A stretch of DNA of 64,000 nucleotides, from positions 1-64,000 of the forward strand of contig NW_024468519.1 of NCBI RefSeq assembly GCF_001632365.1. Direction: 5' to 3'. The position numbers and the translations under genes are program-made. Within the stretch, counting starts at the first letter, position 1; every line of letters starts with the position of its first letter. Source of the stretch: Laetiporus sulphureus 93-53 (Eukaryota; Basidiomycota; Agaricomycetes; Polyporales; Laetiporaceae). The notes below the pieces were generated by a model. It did no database searches and was not told where the DNA came from. It was given only the letters and a program-made list of their open reading frames with translations. Shown piece after piece: positions 35,917-48,687 of the stretch.

Positions 35917-38900
35917 ATGTCGACCACGTCGAACGCTGCTGGGGCCCCGCCCACCCCAAATCCTCGAGTTCCGGAATCCTTCATGGATATTCCCTCTCAA
36001 CGATTGTATGCGCTTAGTATGGGTGCTCTTTTGCAGGTACGCCTCCCGGTGATATGGTTGCGAGCCTGCAGGGCAATCGAGTAGCACGACATTCGACAGT
36101 TTTCGAGGCGAAACTCCTCTACTCTCTCGATGTTTTTTTTGTCGTTTATCAGCACGTTGTGGTATCATAAGACTGATCTGGAACCTGACAGGCAATCAAA
36201 GTCTTCGATTTTTTTCAATATATATTTAACATTAACGACAATCAAGGTTCCTACGGTAGGAAGTGGATGCTTGTTGATTTCATGTTCTGCACAGTTCTCG
36301 CATACCTTCGCATACCACGGCTCAGATACAGCCTATCCGTGGTCGCGCTCCAAATCCTTTGTCTATGGCTACTTGATGGGTTTCTCTTTGGGGCGATCAC
36401 GATAAATATCGGAAGTGGAGGGCGGCCTTGGATGAGTGTACCAGCTATGGGCTTCCTGAGTGAGTTTGGCGTGGATCTTTGCTCGGCCATAGTTCATTGA
36501 CCATATGCATCCTCAGATCGCGGACAAATCACATTTACCCCTCCTCCATCTGTGCTATGGGACTTGCTGCCAACCTTTGGCCTGGGCGTGTTGATTAGTT
36601 CTGCGGGAAAGGATCAGCATTTGCTCGGACAGCATACAGTCCGCATGTCTCCGATTAGTACCGCGCGCCTCAACCCATACGGAGGTACCTTCTGTCTTGC
36701 CGCACCGGGGCAAAGCGTGCTAGTTCCTATCCTCCTCAACAACACCTCCCCCACGACCGTGCAGTACTCGTTAACGCCTCTGGGTTACGCGGCGGAAGAA
36801 CGGAGCAAGTCCAGTGTCGGCAAGATTGAGACTTTCGAGCTCAATGCCAAAGACTTGAGGACCATCGAAAACGCTCGACTTGATTCTCTCCATGTAGCCC
36901 GCACAGCGGTGTCGAGAGACGACTCGGACGATTACGACGAGTACGATGATGAGGATGATGATGAGGAAGTTGCCGGTTCTCGAAAATCTTCACTGCAGAA
37001 GACGCAGACCTTGGCATACCTCCGAATCAACAAGCCTGGCAGACTACGCCTTGGGCGAGTCTTGGATCAATCCAACGTTGATGCTCGGTTGGTCTACCCG
37101 AACGAGGTCACGATTGTCCCGTGCCCCCGCGCGGAATTTGCACTCAGCAGCGTCAGCCGGGAGGAAGACATTCGCTGCGCAGTCCCCGGAATGAGAACTG
37201 GTGTCGGCGAGGAGCTCAGCCTGGAGATCGACATCTATGGCGTACCTCCACTCAGCTTGCGCTGGCACAAGGAAATAGGTGGAAGAAGGGAGTCATTCAT
37301 GGTAGAGGGAATTGAAAGTTCAGGACATGCACATGAGCACTTGGTCGACGATGGACGAGCCTCGTCCAGTACGATGGGTAGTAGGGCTCCTGTTGCGCTC
37401 AAGATCCCCCTCATAGTATCCCTGGATACTCTTGGCATGCATTCCTATGTCCTGGAATCTATAACGGATGCGATTGGCAACGTCGTTCCGGCTGGTGCTG
37501 CTCCGAACGGAACGTCATCTACGAACGCTCTTCGAAGAATCGGATCCACTATCGAAACGGAGCATCAACCACACGGTTTTGTCGATCCCAGGACTCATCG
37601 TATAGTAAGGGTCGTTCGACGCCCCAGCGTATATTTCCAAGGCTGTGGCCCTGGAACTCCAACATCTTTGCTTATTGGTTCCGAAGCGCAATTGAGGATT
37701 GTAACCAAAGATGCGGATCTACTAGATTCTCCCTGGGACATTGGGCTCGAATACCGTCCACCCACGCCAGATGAAGATACGAGAGGGAAGCGATACAAAG
37801 GCTGGATGAAGCGCTTCCAGACCACGGAGAATAAAAAGGAGCTGACTGTGACTGCTGCTGCTCCAGGAGACTATAGGATCCTCAGTGTTCAGGGAAGGTA
37901 TTGTGAGGGTGATATTCTAAGTCCGGATACCTGCAAGGTCATCGAGCGGCCCCTCCCGACTGCCGAAATTGAGTGGAAGAAGATACACGAATGGCGAGTA
38001 TTCGACGCACTGCTTTGAGTCGACAGCGGGTTAACATCTCATTTACTGCAGTTCTGGCGACACTGGTGTCTTAGCATCTCTCGTGATGCACGGAACACCA
38101 CCTTTCGTAGTTTACTATAGCATGCAACGCGACAAAGAACAACCTCACGAGTTCACTAAAACTTTTATGAACTCTCGAGGCGAGTTCACTATCCAGCCCG
38201 AGCGTAGCGGACATTACGTGTTCAAGTTCACCCGATTGAGCGACTCCAACTATCAGCAGGTTCCACTCAAAGGCCCAAGCATTGATCAGGTTGTGCATCC
38301 TCCAGCATCTGCTGAGTTCGCAGACAGCGTTCCTGGCGGAAGGGGAAAGCGAAGGATCAACAGTTGCTCTGGTAGCACAGTGGATGTGGATGTCGATCTT
38401 CGAGTACGTCTTAACAACAAATCAGAAGGAACGTTGCCGATAATCTGTCCTTCATTTGCAGGGAACAGGTCCTTGGAACTTGGAAATCCAGGTGGTGGGA
38501 CCCAAAGGTTCCGAGATTGTTCGGGTGCCAGGCATCACGACAGCAAGGAAGACGATTACGGTTCCCATACCCAAAGTGGTCGACCGAAACGGAGGAACGT
38601 TTGAAATTGACCTAGGTAATGCATACATATTGTTCCTTGCCAATCCAACCTCTGATTGAGAACGCATGCGATCTATAGCAAGCATTGAAGATGCATATGG
38701 GTGCAAGCGTCCTCTTTCTGGTTCCGGTATTGTCGTCAATGTCCGAAGAGTGCAGGTGGGTCATGGTAGCTGGACTGTGGTGTTGCGCTAAGACTCAGCT
38801 ACGCCTCTTTACAGCCGACAGCTCGCTTCTATGGCAAACTGACTGATCGCCATGTCACCATCCTCGATGACGAACAAGCCGCTCTACCTCTTCGATTGAC

Positions 38901-40686
38901 CGGTGACGGGGTGCGTCTTCTCACCATTCATGACGTTTTTTTAAATAGATCTTCATGCATTCCCAGCCATGGCGTCTCAGATATAGACGTATCGAGGACC
39001 TTGAAAAGGTGTACACGGCATGGCTTTCGACTCCTAATGATGAGCTTCGGGTTAGGGACAAGGGTATCTATGAGATCTTGGAGGTATGTGCACCATTACG
39101 GCTGCTGGTGCTGTTCAGATCCTGATTCTTCGACTCAGATTTCAGACTCGCAATGCCCGGGATCAGTTATAACTGAAGAGGCTACTTACAGGGTAGATCA
39201 TGTCCCGCGGCCTTCGGCTAGGTTGTCTCCCGAGATTCAATCCATATACCAACCTCATAACGGGTCGCATATATTACCACCGATATGTGAGGGCATCAGC
39301 GATCATGTCGACTTGGACCTCACAGGCATGTCAACTACTTGCATCCTTATTGAAATTAAGTAACATCCTCTTTTCTCAGGCCGACCGCCTTTCCAGATCA
39401 TGTACAACATAGCGAAAGATGTTGGCGCTCGGCAAACGAGCATCATCGACCAACCTACAGTCAGCAGCATCCAGCCGCGGACCAGCTTTCAACTCCACAC
39501 GAGCGAGGCCGCTAGGATTTATTATGAGGTCAAACAAATTGGAGACGCCGCATATCCTCTTTCCAAGAACAAAGACGCCGTCATTCCTCGTTCCGAGCGT
39601 CTGCTCTTTGAGCAAGAGGTGTTGAGGAGGCCTTCCGCGCGGTGGAAGAATCAACAACGTCTATCCTACTGTTTCAATGACACTCTCCTACCTCGTGACA
39701 ACATCGGCCCCGATGGCCTGATCGTGCTAGAGGGCACTGCTCCGTTCAATATTCAGCTATCGATACGCAATCTAGCCACCAGCGAAACCCATGTAGAGAC
39801 GGTTGAAGCACGCGACATGATATGGAAGCTCAATATGCCATCATACACCTTCAAATCGACTGGGCCTCACCTCATCATCATCGAATCTGTGCAGGATGCG
39901 TCGCATTGCGAGCAGGCAACACCAGACCCCCAGTATAGGTCGATATGGATAGATGTTGCGGAAACTGCCGCAATTGTGCCGTTTGACAGTAGGGTAGACT
40001 TTTGCGTTGGGGATCCCATCCAATTCCAGTTGGAGGGCACCCCACCATGGACGATCGGGTATGCATGGCGTCTCCGCGGTTGTGCAAACTTTGACTGACC
40101 GTTACTTACAGGTATAGCATCAATGGAAAATCGTACACTCAAGAAGCCAGGAAGTCACCATTCTCCATCGGGCAGCAGCAACCTGGTGAATTCATCATCA
40201 CCTCCATTGCGCATCAGCAGAAGATGTGCAAGGCGGCGGTGACCGACTTGCGATACACCGTGCATGATCTGCCGGCCGCTCGTGTCGGACAAGGGAAGAG
40301 AATCGTCCAGGATATTCACGAGGGTTAGTATGGCGCAAACGGTGTTTCAATTTCTGTTCTGATGAAGAGCATTCGCAGGGGACCAAGCAGAAATCATTTT
40401 CACGTTGATCGGAGAACCTCCATTTACGTTCACGTATCAGCGAGCCGAACTGAACCCAAGAAAAGGCTCACAGCCAAAGGTGCTCGAGACGCATACAGTC
40501 TCAGGAGTCACGACTCAGGAGTACTCGATATTCTCTGCATTGGAAGGTAAGTGGTACAGCGTCGAATTGGTAAGATGATATGCTAAGTCTGTCTTTCATC
40601 TAGGTACATGGACTGTTACGTTCATCGCCGATCGCTACTGCAGATATCCACCGGTACCGCCGGATGGGCTCGAAAAGTTGCGATGA
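35917..40686 (+). CDS. POM152: Nucleoporin POM152
   Basis: A pore-membrane ring component of the nuclear pore complex. The start MSTTSNAAGAPPTPNPRVPE at 35917 is followed by the conserved RLYALSMGALLQ. Transmembrane segments follow (around LVDFMFCTVLAYL, YSLSVVALQILCLWLLDGFL and LWDLLPTFGLGVLISSAG), and then a long lumenal region of repeated Ig-like beta domains. Landmarks are FCLAAPGQSVLVPILLNN, the acidic loop DDYDEYDDEDDDEE (about 36928-36966), GVPPLSLRWHKEIGG and, near the end, TWTVTFIADRYCRYPP. At least ten exons span 4.77 kb, with a large central exon (about 36520-38018). The last residues are GLEKLR at 40686. Order and size match fungal POM152, and no frame break is seen. Confidence 0.93.
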
Positions 40687-41006
40687 GATTGGTATATTTA
40701 CATTGGTGGATATAAGCTTGGAACCCACATCTTTCCTCTCATTTTTGTCGTCTCCAGTGCCATAAACGATCGTCACAAGTGTAGTTCTAATTTATGATGT
40801 CGTCATTCCCGAGGATGATTGGAACTTGGTAGCTTAGTTCTCAGTATTGTTGCACCCTCGACAGGACAAGCTGGCCTCTCACCCGCCCACTCGTCGTGCA
40901 TGACGTCTCAGAAACGAGCCCGCGGAGCATCAGTGGCAGACTGGTAACCAAAAATGCATTACAATTTCTTCCTGTTTTGACTTTACATGCGCAGCTACGA
41001 AACCAC
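40687..41006. other. Convergent 3' region, POM152 / pyrophosphatase
   Basis: 320 bp between two converging stop codons; no gene or repeat was recognised. Confidence 0.5.
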
Positions 41007-42326
41007 TTATACCTGAGCAGAAGAGATGTAGAACCACTTCGAGACTGGAATAACAGATCGCATCATTAGAGGATGCTTTCCATGGTGCAAAAGACTCACT
41101 AGCAGGTTCGATGGGTGCAGGCGGCTTCCTGGAGTCCGGAGGAATGGCAGCGTATGCAGGGTCGTTTTTGCTGACATAGCCAGGAGAGCCAGTGACGGTG
41201 ACGTTACGACTAGCGGAGTAGGCATCGATGAGAACATGAAGGCTTGCGCATGATGAACGGAAGCATACATGGAGAGGTCGTACGAGGGCGTCTTCGCCGG
41301 GCTCTCTCCGCTGACGAGACGACGCCAGGCCTCATGGCACTCATGAATGATCTCCGTCGCATACTTCTTGTTCTTGGCCTCACCGGAGAAGGCGAATTGG
41401 TTCTCCGGCTTGCCATCGGGGATCTTGTAGATCCTATGTGAAGCAGCGAGATATGAGCCTCCGTCGGAGATACGGTCGCAGAAAGAAGCCAATGCGCACC
41501 TGAACCACTCATTAGTCGCACGCACAAGACCGGGCAGATGTCTCTCGACGTCTTCGATATCGTTCAGCTTCGAAGCAAGGGGATCCTGGACGTCGACGAC
41601 GAGAACCTTCCAGTCTGTCTCACCCTCATCCAGGAGGGCCATGATGCCAAGAACCTTGACTTGCTTGATCTGGCCGACATAGCCGACCTGCTCGCCGATC
41701 TCGCAGACGTCGAGCGGGTCATTGTCACCGTTCGCCTTCGTTTCAGCGTGTGTCTGGGTGGGATCCTCCCAGGTCTAGGAGCACATGCATACGGTACAGT
41801 CAATCAAACGCGCGGACGAGTTTGTGACGTAGCACACGCACCTGGGGGAAAGCACCATAGTTCCAGATGTAACCGTGGTGGGGGAAGCAGTTGCGCACGT
41901 AGCGCAAACGGTTCTTCTTCACGTCCTGCTTGATGGGGTTGAACGACTCCTCCTTGGAGATCTCCATCTTCGCATTGGTCCAACGAGGGATCTCGACGAC
42001 CATGTTCAGGATGCCATTGTTCTGGTCCGCGAAGAGCGGGATGTCATGCCAGGAAGAGATGGGATTGCCATCGCGCTCGAGGAAGACGCGGTGCTCTGGT
42101 GGGCCACCATGTCAGACGGCTGCTTGGTCGTCCATACTGCGCGGAGGCACTCACCGAGGGTGTTCGGCGCGCCAATGAGGCGGGTAGAGTACTCTAGATG
42201 GCGTTCGATGAGCTAGAGCGGCCTGAACGGTTCGCTGGTGCACGCACGGGACGACATTGCGTTGACGGTTGCAGAGAAGAGACGAGCGTGCTGGGAGAGA
42301 CGACGAAGGGCAACAGCAGCGGACAT
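41007..42326 (-). CDS. IPP1: Inorganic pyrophosphatase, possible dual targeting
   Basis: A family I soluble pyrophosphatase hydrolysing PPi to two phosphates. The conserved core is [60 protein letters not shown], and the metal-binding site [15 protein letters not shown] followed by [19 protein letters not shown]. The last exon ends [10 protein letters not shown]. Two in-frame start codons exist: 42326, giving [20 protein letters not shown], which looks like a mitochondrial presequence (basic, Arg/Ser/Ala-rich, no acids), and 42257 (23 codons later), giving [16 protein letters not shown], the usual cytosolic start. They share all later exons; the first intron begins at about 42249. One gene may therefore serve both the cytosolic (IPP1) and mitochondrial (PPA2) roles. 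Confidence 0.93.
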
Positions 42327-42515
42327 GTACAGGTGTCGAGTTTTATGGCAAGTCGATCGATGCGAGTCGCACGGTACCCATCGCTTGCGCAATCTATTCG
42401 CCTATGCCTTCCGGTTCGAATCGCGGCTCATCCGACAAAACCGATCAGCGACGGTGAACTACACGACGATCTACAAAAGCAACGAAACAGCGAGGCCCGA
42501 AATTCAGGGTCGTAA

Positions 42516-44910
42516 CTATGTCAGGCCGCCCTCCTTTAAAATATCCCCTTCTTCATCCCTGCCCGCATCACCAGTTGGCTTCGAGAACCCGCCGTTGAAA
42601 TCGAGGCGTAACAACAGCCGCTCCACATGCCTGCGCACCTCCTCGTCCCCCGCCAGGTGCTTACCCCGCTTCGGGCGAATGAACGTCTGGAACCCGGACG
42701 CGTTCGCCATGCTGACACTGTACATCATCGACTTTGACGCGTCAGTGGCTGTTGAGAACGGCTGTTGCGTCGTCGATAGCGATAGCTGCTCGTAGAATGA
42801 CTCCAACAGCATATGTAAAGTCTGTTGATGCGATCGTTAAGCGACAAACGTGCCTTCAAAACATGCGGTTCGGGAAGCGCACCTCGCTCATTTCGGTGAC
42901 CACAGCCTGTCGCTCCTTCACCATCTTCCCTACTCTATCATCACCGCCCATGGAGAGGCTGCCTTCGAATAGAAGTGCAGGTAGGACGTCGCCTCCCCAT
43001 CGCTCCACCTGGGCCACAAAGCGCTCACACATTTCCAGAATCGTGCGTATGATGGCCGTCAAAACAGGATTTGATAACAGGCTGCCCGTAAGCAAGCGCT
43101 CCAGATACGTCGTATGAATGCTCCGCAGGGTAGTGAAATCAAGCTGTGAGTTCGCCGTAGACGAGTTTGACACGGTGCTATGTGACGTCGGCAGCGAAGA
43201 CGAGGAATGCGAAACCCCAACGTGCTGGTCGCCTACTTCGGTATTTGCATCTGCAGCTAGAGCTAGCTGCGGCTGCGAATCGGTATGCTGCCTAGCCAAG
43301 GTAGACGTCTTCTCGAGCAGCGTGTCCTTCAATTTCCTGAATTCTACGTCGATAACATCAGTCATCACATACCCCAAAAGCGTGTCCAAGAACCAGCTCA
43401 TTTCCCTAACAACGCCCCAACCACACCGTAAAAGTTCCTTTCGGGCGTCGAGGTCTTCGGCTGTCCCGCCTTCTCCCAGACCCGTCCACCGCCGCCGGGC
43501 ACGTTGAGCATTAGAGAGAGACGTCCAGCAGGTGTGAATGCGTGTGTGTGTCTTCCGCAATGCAGAGAGGTAGGCGAAGAGTGCCGCGTAGATTTGTAAA
43601 TGGGAAGCATGAAGGAAGAGATCAAGTGGCCATGAGATACTGTATGTCAAAACCAATGGGGTTCCCAGGAGCAGGTCGTCGAATGATGTCGGCTCTGCGG
43701 GGTTCAAGGAGGCGGAGATGTCTCTTGCCGGACCGGAAGCGAGCGACGGAAGCAGGGGCCGCAAAGGCCCCGAAGGTAAGCGAAAGCGGAGGTGAGATAG
43801 TGAGGGGTCGTGTTGGGCAGTTGTTCCAAGGGATGCTCTAAGAAGGGCTAAGTGAAGGTCTTGTTCTCGTATCATCGTACTAGGGCCTGACCGGCCGGTC
43901 AAACGCGAAACCTTGAGACGCTCAATCTCCCTGATGAGGGATAGTGCGAATTCCCCGTTTCTGAGCAAGAAGTAATTCGCTCTATATGGAGGGGCCAGTC
44001 GGGTTGATGGACAGTATTCATACAACTGGACGACTCACAACGATTCCACGGCGACATCGACATCTTTGAGCGTCAAGACGTTGTGCCACAGCCATTCACT
44101 GACGGCGGTCCTGATGTCGGCGATGACTCGGTCGAAGGCGTACTGATCCTGTGGCAGCACACTTTCAAGCAGCGTGGTATGTTCCATGGCTAGGTCTCTT
44201 GGAAATTGCCTCTCCCATTTCGCTGCTTTCACAATGCTGATCGCTCGCCCGACGTATGATATGGAATCCTTCGATTGAGCAGACAAGCAAGACGGCACAG
44301 CGGAGTCCAGAAGTGTATAGTCCTTTGAAGCTAGAGGGTGTGTGTCCGACAGTGTTCCATGGACCACGAGTGCCTGTAGCTGACTGATCCAGACGCGTTG
44401 CACAGCTTCGGAGAGACGAGCATGGATAGAGGCCACTCGGTATATTCCTGTGTGCGACCGTGTAAGGAGCAGATCGATAAGCGGTCCTGCCTCCCAATGT
44501 GCCTTCGCTTGCAATTCATCAACGAGATACTCCAACGCGGCGAGAGGCGCGTCCCACTCTGCAAAAGTCGCGCGAATAGATGATAGAGGAACAAACGAGC
44601 CGCTCGCGACGAGGCTACTATCGCGCTTGAGTATCTTGGCCTCTGTTTCAACTACGAGGGCCTCGTATTCATCCTTGAGGATCTGATTCAGTGTCGCACA
44701 GAGCGCGGAGACGTAGCGCGAATTTGATCGAGAGAGCGTTACGCATGCCTTCTTGATCTTGCGGTACCTGACCGCAATCTGTCCGAGTGCCTCAAGGCAT
44801 TGTTGCTCTCCGGGATGTAGAAGAGGTGTAAAGGCGGAATTGACGGTGTGATCGGTTGGAAAGATAGAAGACGAGTGGCCGGCTAGGACGAGAAGGACTT
44901 CTGCGATCAT
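42516..44910 (-). CDS. GCP4: Gamma-tubulin complex component 4 (GCP4, Spc97/Spc98 family)
   Basis: A subunit of the gamma-tubulin ring complex that nucleates microtubules. I chose the ATG at 44910 because it opens with MIAEVLLVLAGHSSSIF, matching the family start MIHELLLALxGxxGSIF; an upstream in-frame ATG at 44982 would add 24 less conserved residues. N-terminal GRIP1 region: GQIAVRYRKIKKACVTLSRS. After an intron at about 43980-44034 comes NYFLLRNGEFALSLIREIER, the signature junction before the GRIP2 (gamma-tubulin-binding) domain, then YSISWPLDLFLHASHLQIYA and FLDTLLGYVMTDVIDVEF. The final exon carries FYEQLSLSTTQQPF and ends at 42516. No truncation is evident. It shares a short divergent promoter with the TBC gene. 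Confidence 0.9.
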
Positions 44911-45127
44911 GGGATGACTTGTACCGTTAGTTGCATTGCTGTGTGTAGCAGCGCGATTGCTCACCACAGCTGGTGGTTTCAACTTGCAAGGTCACACGTC
45001 GACTTATGCGCAAGAGTCGAAGATGCGACCTGGCGACGCGTCGAACGCGCGCTCTCGTGCCTGTGGCCCTACACGTGATCTTTTAGTCGGGCGCGTATCG
45101 AGTCGCGCCCGCAGGCGACCGGCCGCG

Positions 45128-47493
45128 ATGGCAGCCATCCTGACCAACATCATGCACGACCAACACCTCGACGGCGGTACGGACGACCCTCAGTCAGAAA
45201 ATTATGCGTCGCCGGTGACGTCCCCGTTCGACGACGCGTTCTCAGATGGCGATGACGACACCGAACCGCTCGAATTCTCGCCGGCAGCTATCCGCGAAGA
45301 GCTGGCGAGGACCTACAACAGTGAGGGTGGCCAAACAGCGCACGTTGTCCAAGAAGACACGGACGAACTTGCAGCTAGGATTGGGCTCTCAATGGACCTC
45401 AAAGCGTCGCCGTCGACGTCCGAAGTGGGCTCGCCTCTACCCACTTCTGAGGCTGTACCTGCACCTCAAATGTCTCAATCCCCTCCAGCAATACCTCGTT
45501 CCCGCTCCTCTACTTCTGGCCAGTTATCCTCTCTTCCATCTCATGAAGGCTCATTCTACGACGTCGAGCTCTCCAGGAACGCCTCACAGCTGGATCTGTC
45601 TGAAGAACCACTTTCCCCTTCTCCAGAGCCTGCTGACGACAACGTTATCGAGGTACCCTCTACCAAGTCAGAAAGTCCAGAGCCCAGCCCTGCATTAACA
45701 GAGGTCAGATCTGCACCATATCCGCCGATGGGGTCCTTTGAGGAAATACCACAACGCTCCGTCTCTCATGACGAACCTCGTCCCCGAGCTCGTTCTCTTC
45801 AATTACCGGAAGCTGAGGCATCCTCCAGCCCTGCGCTTACACCCGCTACTGATTCACCATCCTCGACGGTTTATCCACCCCCTTCCCCTCGTAGCAGTAA
45901 TAGCTTCGACTCCAAGTTTCAGAGCCAACATCGCACTGCTCGTTCCATGGGCCCCAGTATCCTGGACAAGGTCATCAGCAAGACCCGTCCTAACTTTCTG
46001 CCTCCGAAGCCCCGTGTAGAAGATAGAAAGCATATGGCTGACTGGGAGGCAATGATGAAGCAGAGTAGAGAAGCCGGTGAGTCGCCGAAATCCGCACAAT
46101 TCCATGCCGTAAATGAATGTTCACAAACTCAGCCTGTTTGTCCTATTCATCTTTCTGCTCGTGAACAGAGGAGAAAAGACGGAAGGCATTGCAGGAAAGG
46201 CGATTTGCACGCGAGAGGAGGATCGAGAAGTCAATTGAGCAGTGGCAGCGTGAAATACTGCCCGACTGGACCATCGTGAACCGCGATCCTGCTCTAAGAA
46301 AACTCTGGTGGCAAGGCATTCCTACGAAGCTTAGAGCCTCGATGTGGCAGAACGCCGTTGGCAACGCACTTGTACTCGGCAAAGGTAACGGCTTCAATTT
46401 CACAATAGTTAGTATGCCAATATATAAACTATTCGAATTGTAGATGCGTACAGGACGTGCCTGTCACGAGCCAAAAGGGCCCTGTCGCATGCCACGTTCC
46501 CGACGACTGTCTTGGGCCTGATAGAGGAAGACATCGAGACCACGTTACCCAACCTGCACCTGTTCCGTCCGGAGACCGGCCCGCTCTACCAGGATCTAAA
46601 GGATATGTTATGCGCTTGGGTGGTGGCGCGCTCCGACGAGGCTCTCGGATACGTGCCAGGGGTCGCGAAGGTTGCCGCTATGCTGCTTCTCAACATGGAC
46701 CCTCCGCAGGGCTTCATTGTCATGCGAAATCTGTTGGAGCGGCATTGTCTGCGGTCGTTCTATGGCGGGATGTCATCGAAGGACGATGTGAGTATTTATA
46801 AGATCGACTTTGGTACATGAAATGACGTGACAATACATAGGTAGAAGCGTATTACAGGTAATTCAACCGGAATTTGCTGATGGAAGTGTCTCACCGCTAT
46901 TTCAGAATATTTGACACGCTATTAGCAGACGGCATGCCGAAGAGTGAGCGTAACTTTCTGGCATCCGCTAATTCACATACTCACCGAGAGCTCTTCCCTT
47001 AGTCTACTTTAATTTCAAGCAACATCAAATCTCCCCTGCAGCTTACCTGCCCGACTGGCTAATCCCGCTCTTCCTTGATCACCTTCCGTTTGAAGCGTGT
47101 GCGAGGCTGTGGGATGTCATCCTGCTGGAAGGTGACTCCTTCCTGTATCGTGCAGCGCTTGCAATTCTAGCGGTACTAGAGCCACGCCTCTTCTTCCCTG
47201 ACCGGCAAGAACTGCTGGAGCTGCTAAGGTGCGACCATTTGGCTTCCTGGCAGTTGGTCATCTTACGTAGTGCATGCAGAGGGGAGAATAAGGCAGCAAT
47301 TCAGGTGGCGGAGCGGAACGGAAGGCCGTTGAATGGCGCCAAGTATGAAATCTATGATGTCGATGAAGAAGCGTTGTGGGAGCGCATCGATAGCATGGAT
47401 GAGTGGTGGCGCGAGAGCACATGGACGAGACTCATACAGCGAGAATTACCTTCTGATTCCCTACAGATTCAACCGAAGAAGCGATTGTTATAA
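45128..47493 (+). CDS. TBC-domain protein, probable pseudo-RabGAP
   Basis: The N-terminal ~300 residues are acidic and Ser/Pro-rich, ending in SILDKVISKTRPNFLPPKP. A coiled, basic segment (ALQERRFARERRIEKSIEQW) leads to a TBC domain: LWWQGIPTKLRASMWQNAVG, LIEEDIETTLPNLHLFRP, GYVPGVAKVAAMLLLNMDPP, YYRIFDTLLADGMPKIYFNF and LPDWLIPLFLDHLPFEACAR. In active RabGAPs the second block is IxxDxxRT and the third YxQ. Here the Arg position is Thr (codon 46539-46541) and the Gln position is Pro (46656-46658), so both catalytic fingers are missing. It may still bind a Rab. The ATG at 45128 is chosen; an upstream in-frame ATG at 45023 is possible. The stop is at 47491-47493. Confidence 0.87.
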
Positions 47494-48131
47494 TCATAAT
47501 GCATCGGTCAGTTATCTTGTAATCTATTCGCTCTCCTTGTGCTTTGGATCATCCTTCTGTTAACACTTAAACGTGCTATGTCAAAGATCGATGTGCGAGC
47601 TTGATGTATGTTTGGAGTCCTCCGGCTGCGTTTTCTGGTGAAGCGCTAATTACCGTTCGAGCAGGTTCTATGATCTCGTTTCTCCCGATGCGCGCCGTAC
47701 CCACAGGCGATGTACGCGGGCATCTCGCGTCTGAGAACATGCCGGACGAGGTCTCGCGCGAGCTGGAAGAGTTCCAGATGAGCGCTTAGATCACGTGATG
47801 ATGGCTGGAGCCGCCTTTGCCGCACGTCGCACCACCCCGAACTGTGCGTCGCATACTGTACGCCTATGCGATCAATATCATCATATGGCGTCGGGAGCGC
47901 CGAACTCTACATATTTCGCTGGTCTGCCGGCATGGCCAGAATGAGCCAGGTGGGTCTCTCTGTTCCGTAATTTCTCGAGCGCCCGTTGTCTGTAGGTGGC
48001 CTCTCCGGTGAGCGACGGTATAAAAGCAGAATTATTATCTGGATCCTCTTGCTCAGAGTCCATACATCCTCAGTTGCAGTTGCATCCACATTCTCGTGCG
48101 AGCTGCCCTCCACCCATCCTCACACTTCACC
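47494..48131. promoter_or_regulatory. Intergenic with TATA box before the 70-aa gene
   Basis: TATAAAAG at 48019-48026 lies 106 bp before the ATG at 48132 and is a good TATA candidate. An open stretch with coding-like end (GDVRGHLASENM...EEFQMSA, stop at 47787-47789) might be an extra exon or a small ORF of 62 codons from 47601, but nothing supports its expression. Confidence 0.45.
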
Positions 48132-48462
48132 ATGTTCAGCGCGGTTGCTGCTCGATACCCACTCGTCGCTTCGCGTGCTCCGGTGAGCTTGCTCGACATA
48201 CTTCTTATCCTCGTTTCGTGCTGACATTCTTGATCCCTCTAGTCATTGATCATCTTTGTCGGCGCCCAGACCGCGTTATGGACATGGGTCGCATCTCGAA
48301 CCAACGTAGAAAGGTATGGCAGCTCCCTTGGTCATATCGCATCCCTTCAATAATTGACTCATCCTCTGCAGTGTTGTCAAAAATGCCCCTCCATCACATA
48401 TACCCAAGGGTTACATTGGCAAAGCCCGCTTTCAAAGCCCCCAGCTTGCCCACGCATCATAG
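48132..48462 (+). CDS. Small one-helix protein, 70 aa, probably mitochondrial
   Basis: Three exons, 48132-48182, 48243-48313 and 48372-48462, total 213 nt and keep one frame; each intron has GT and AG ends. The N-terminus MFSAVAARYPLVASRA is basic with no acidic residues, like a mitochondrial presequence or matrix end. It is followed by one hydrophobic helix (SLIIFVGAQTALWTWVAS) and a short soluble tail (HIPKGYIGKARFQSPQ). I do not recognise the family. Size and topology resemble small accessory subunits of respiratory complexes or of inner-membrane assemblies, but that is inference. A TATA box sits upstream, and the gene converges with RRP1. Confidence 0.65.
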
Positions 48463-48687
48463 GCAGCCTGACCATCAGATGTTGACAGGATTCCTGCCAA
48501 TGCGGCCCGACGACTGGATATTCTTTGTATTATATTGTAACAGCGAGCTGGGCCCAGCATAGATACGCACGCCGAGGAGGTTAGGCACGAGACTAGTAGT
48601 TGCGCGCATCCATGACAATAATATACAGAAATTGCAAAAAACTCAAAGTGGTGTGATCGCGATAAGAGTATCGGTTCGATGAATCGT

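Noticed and set aside
42355..42440. tRNA-like B box (GGTTCGAATC) near 42412
   Set aside because: The flanking bases do not form a T-arm or acceptor stem and there is no fitting A box or anticodon arm; this is a chance match upstream of the pyrophosphatase.
47601..47789. 62-codon plus-strand ORF after the TBC gene
   Set aside because: Its end looks coding-like, but there is no homologue I recognise, no good upstream promoter, and the TBC protein already has a natural end; kept only as a remark.
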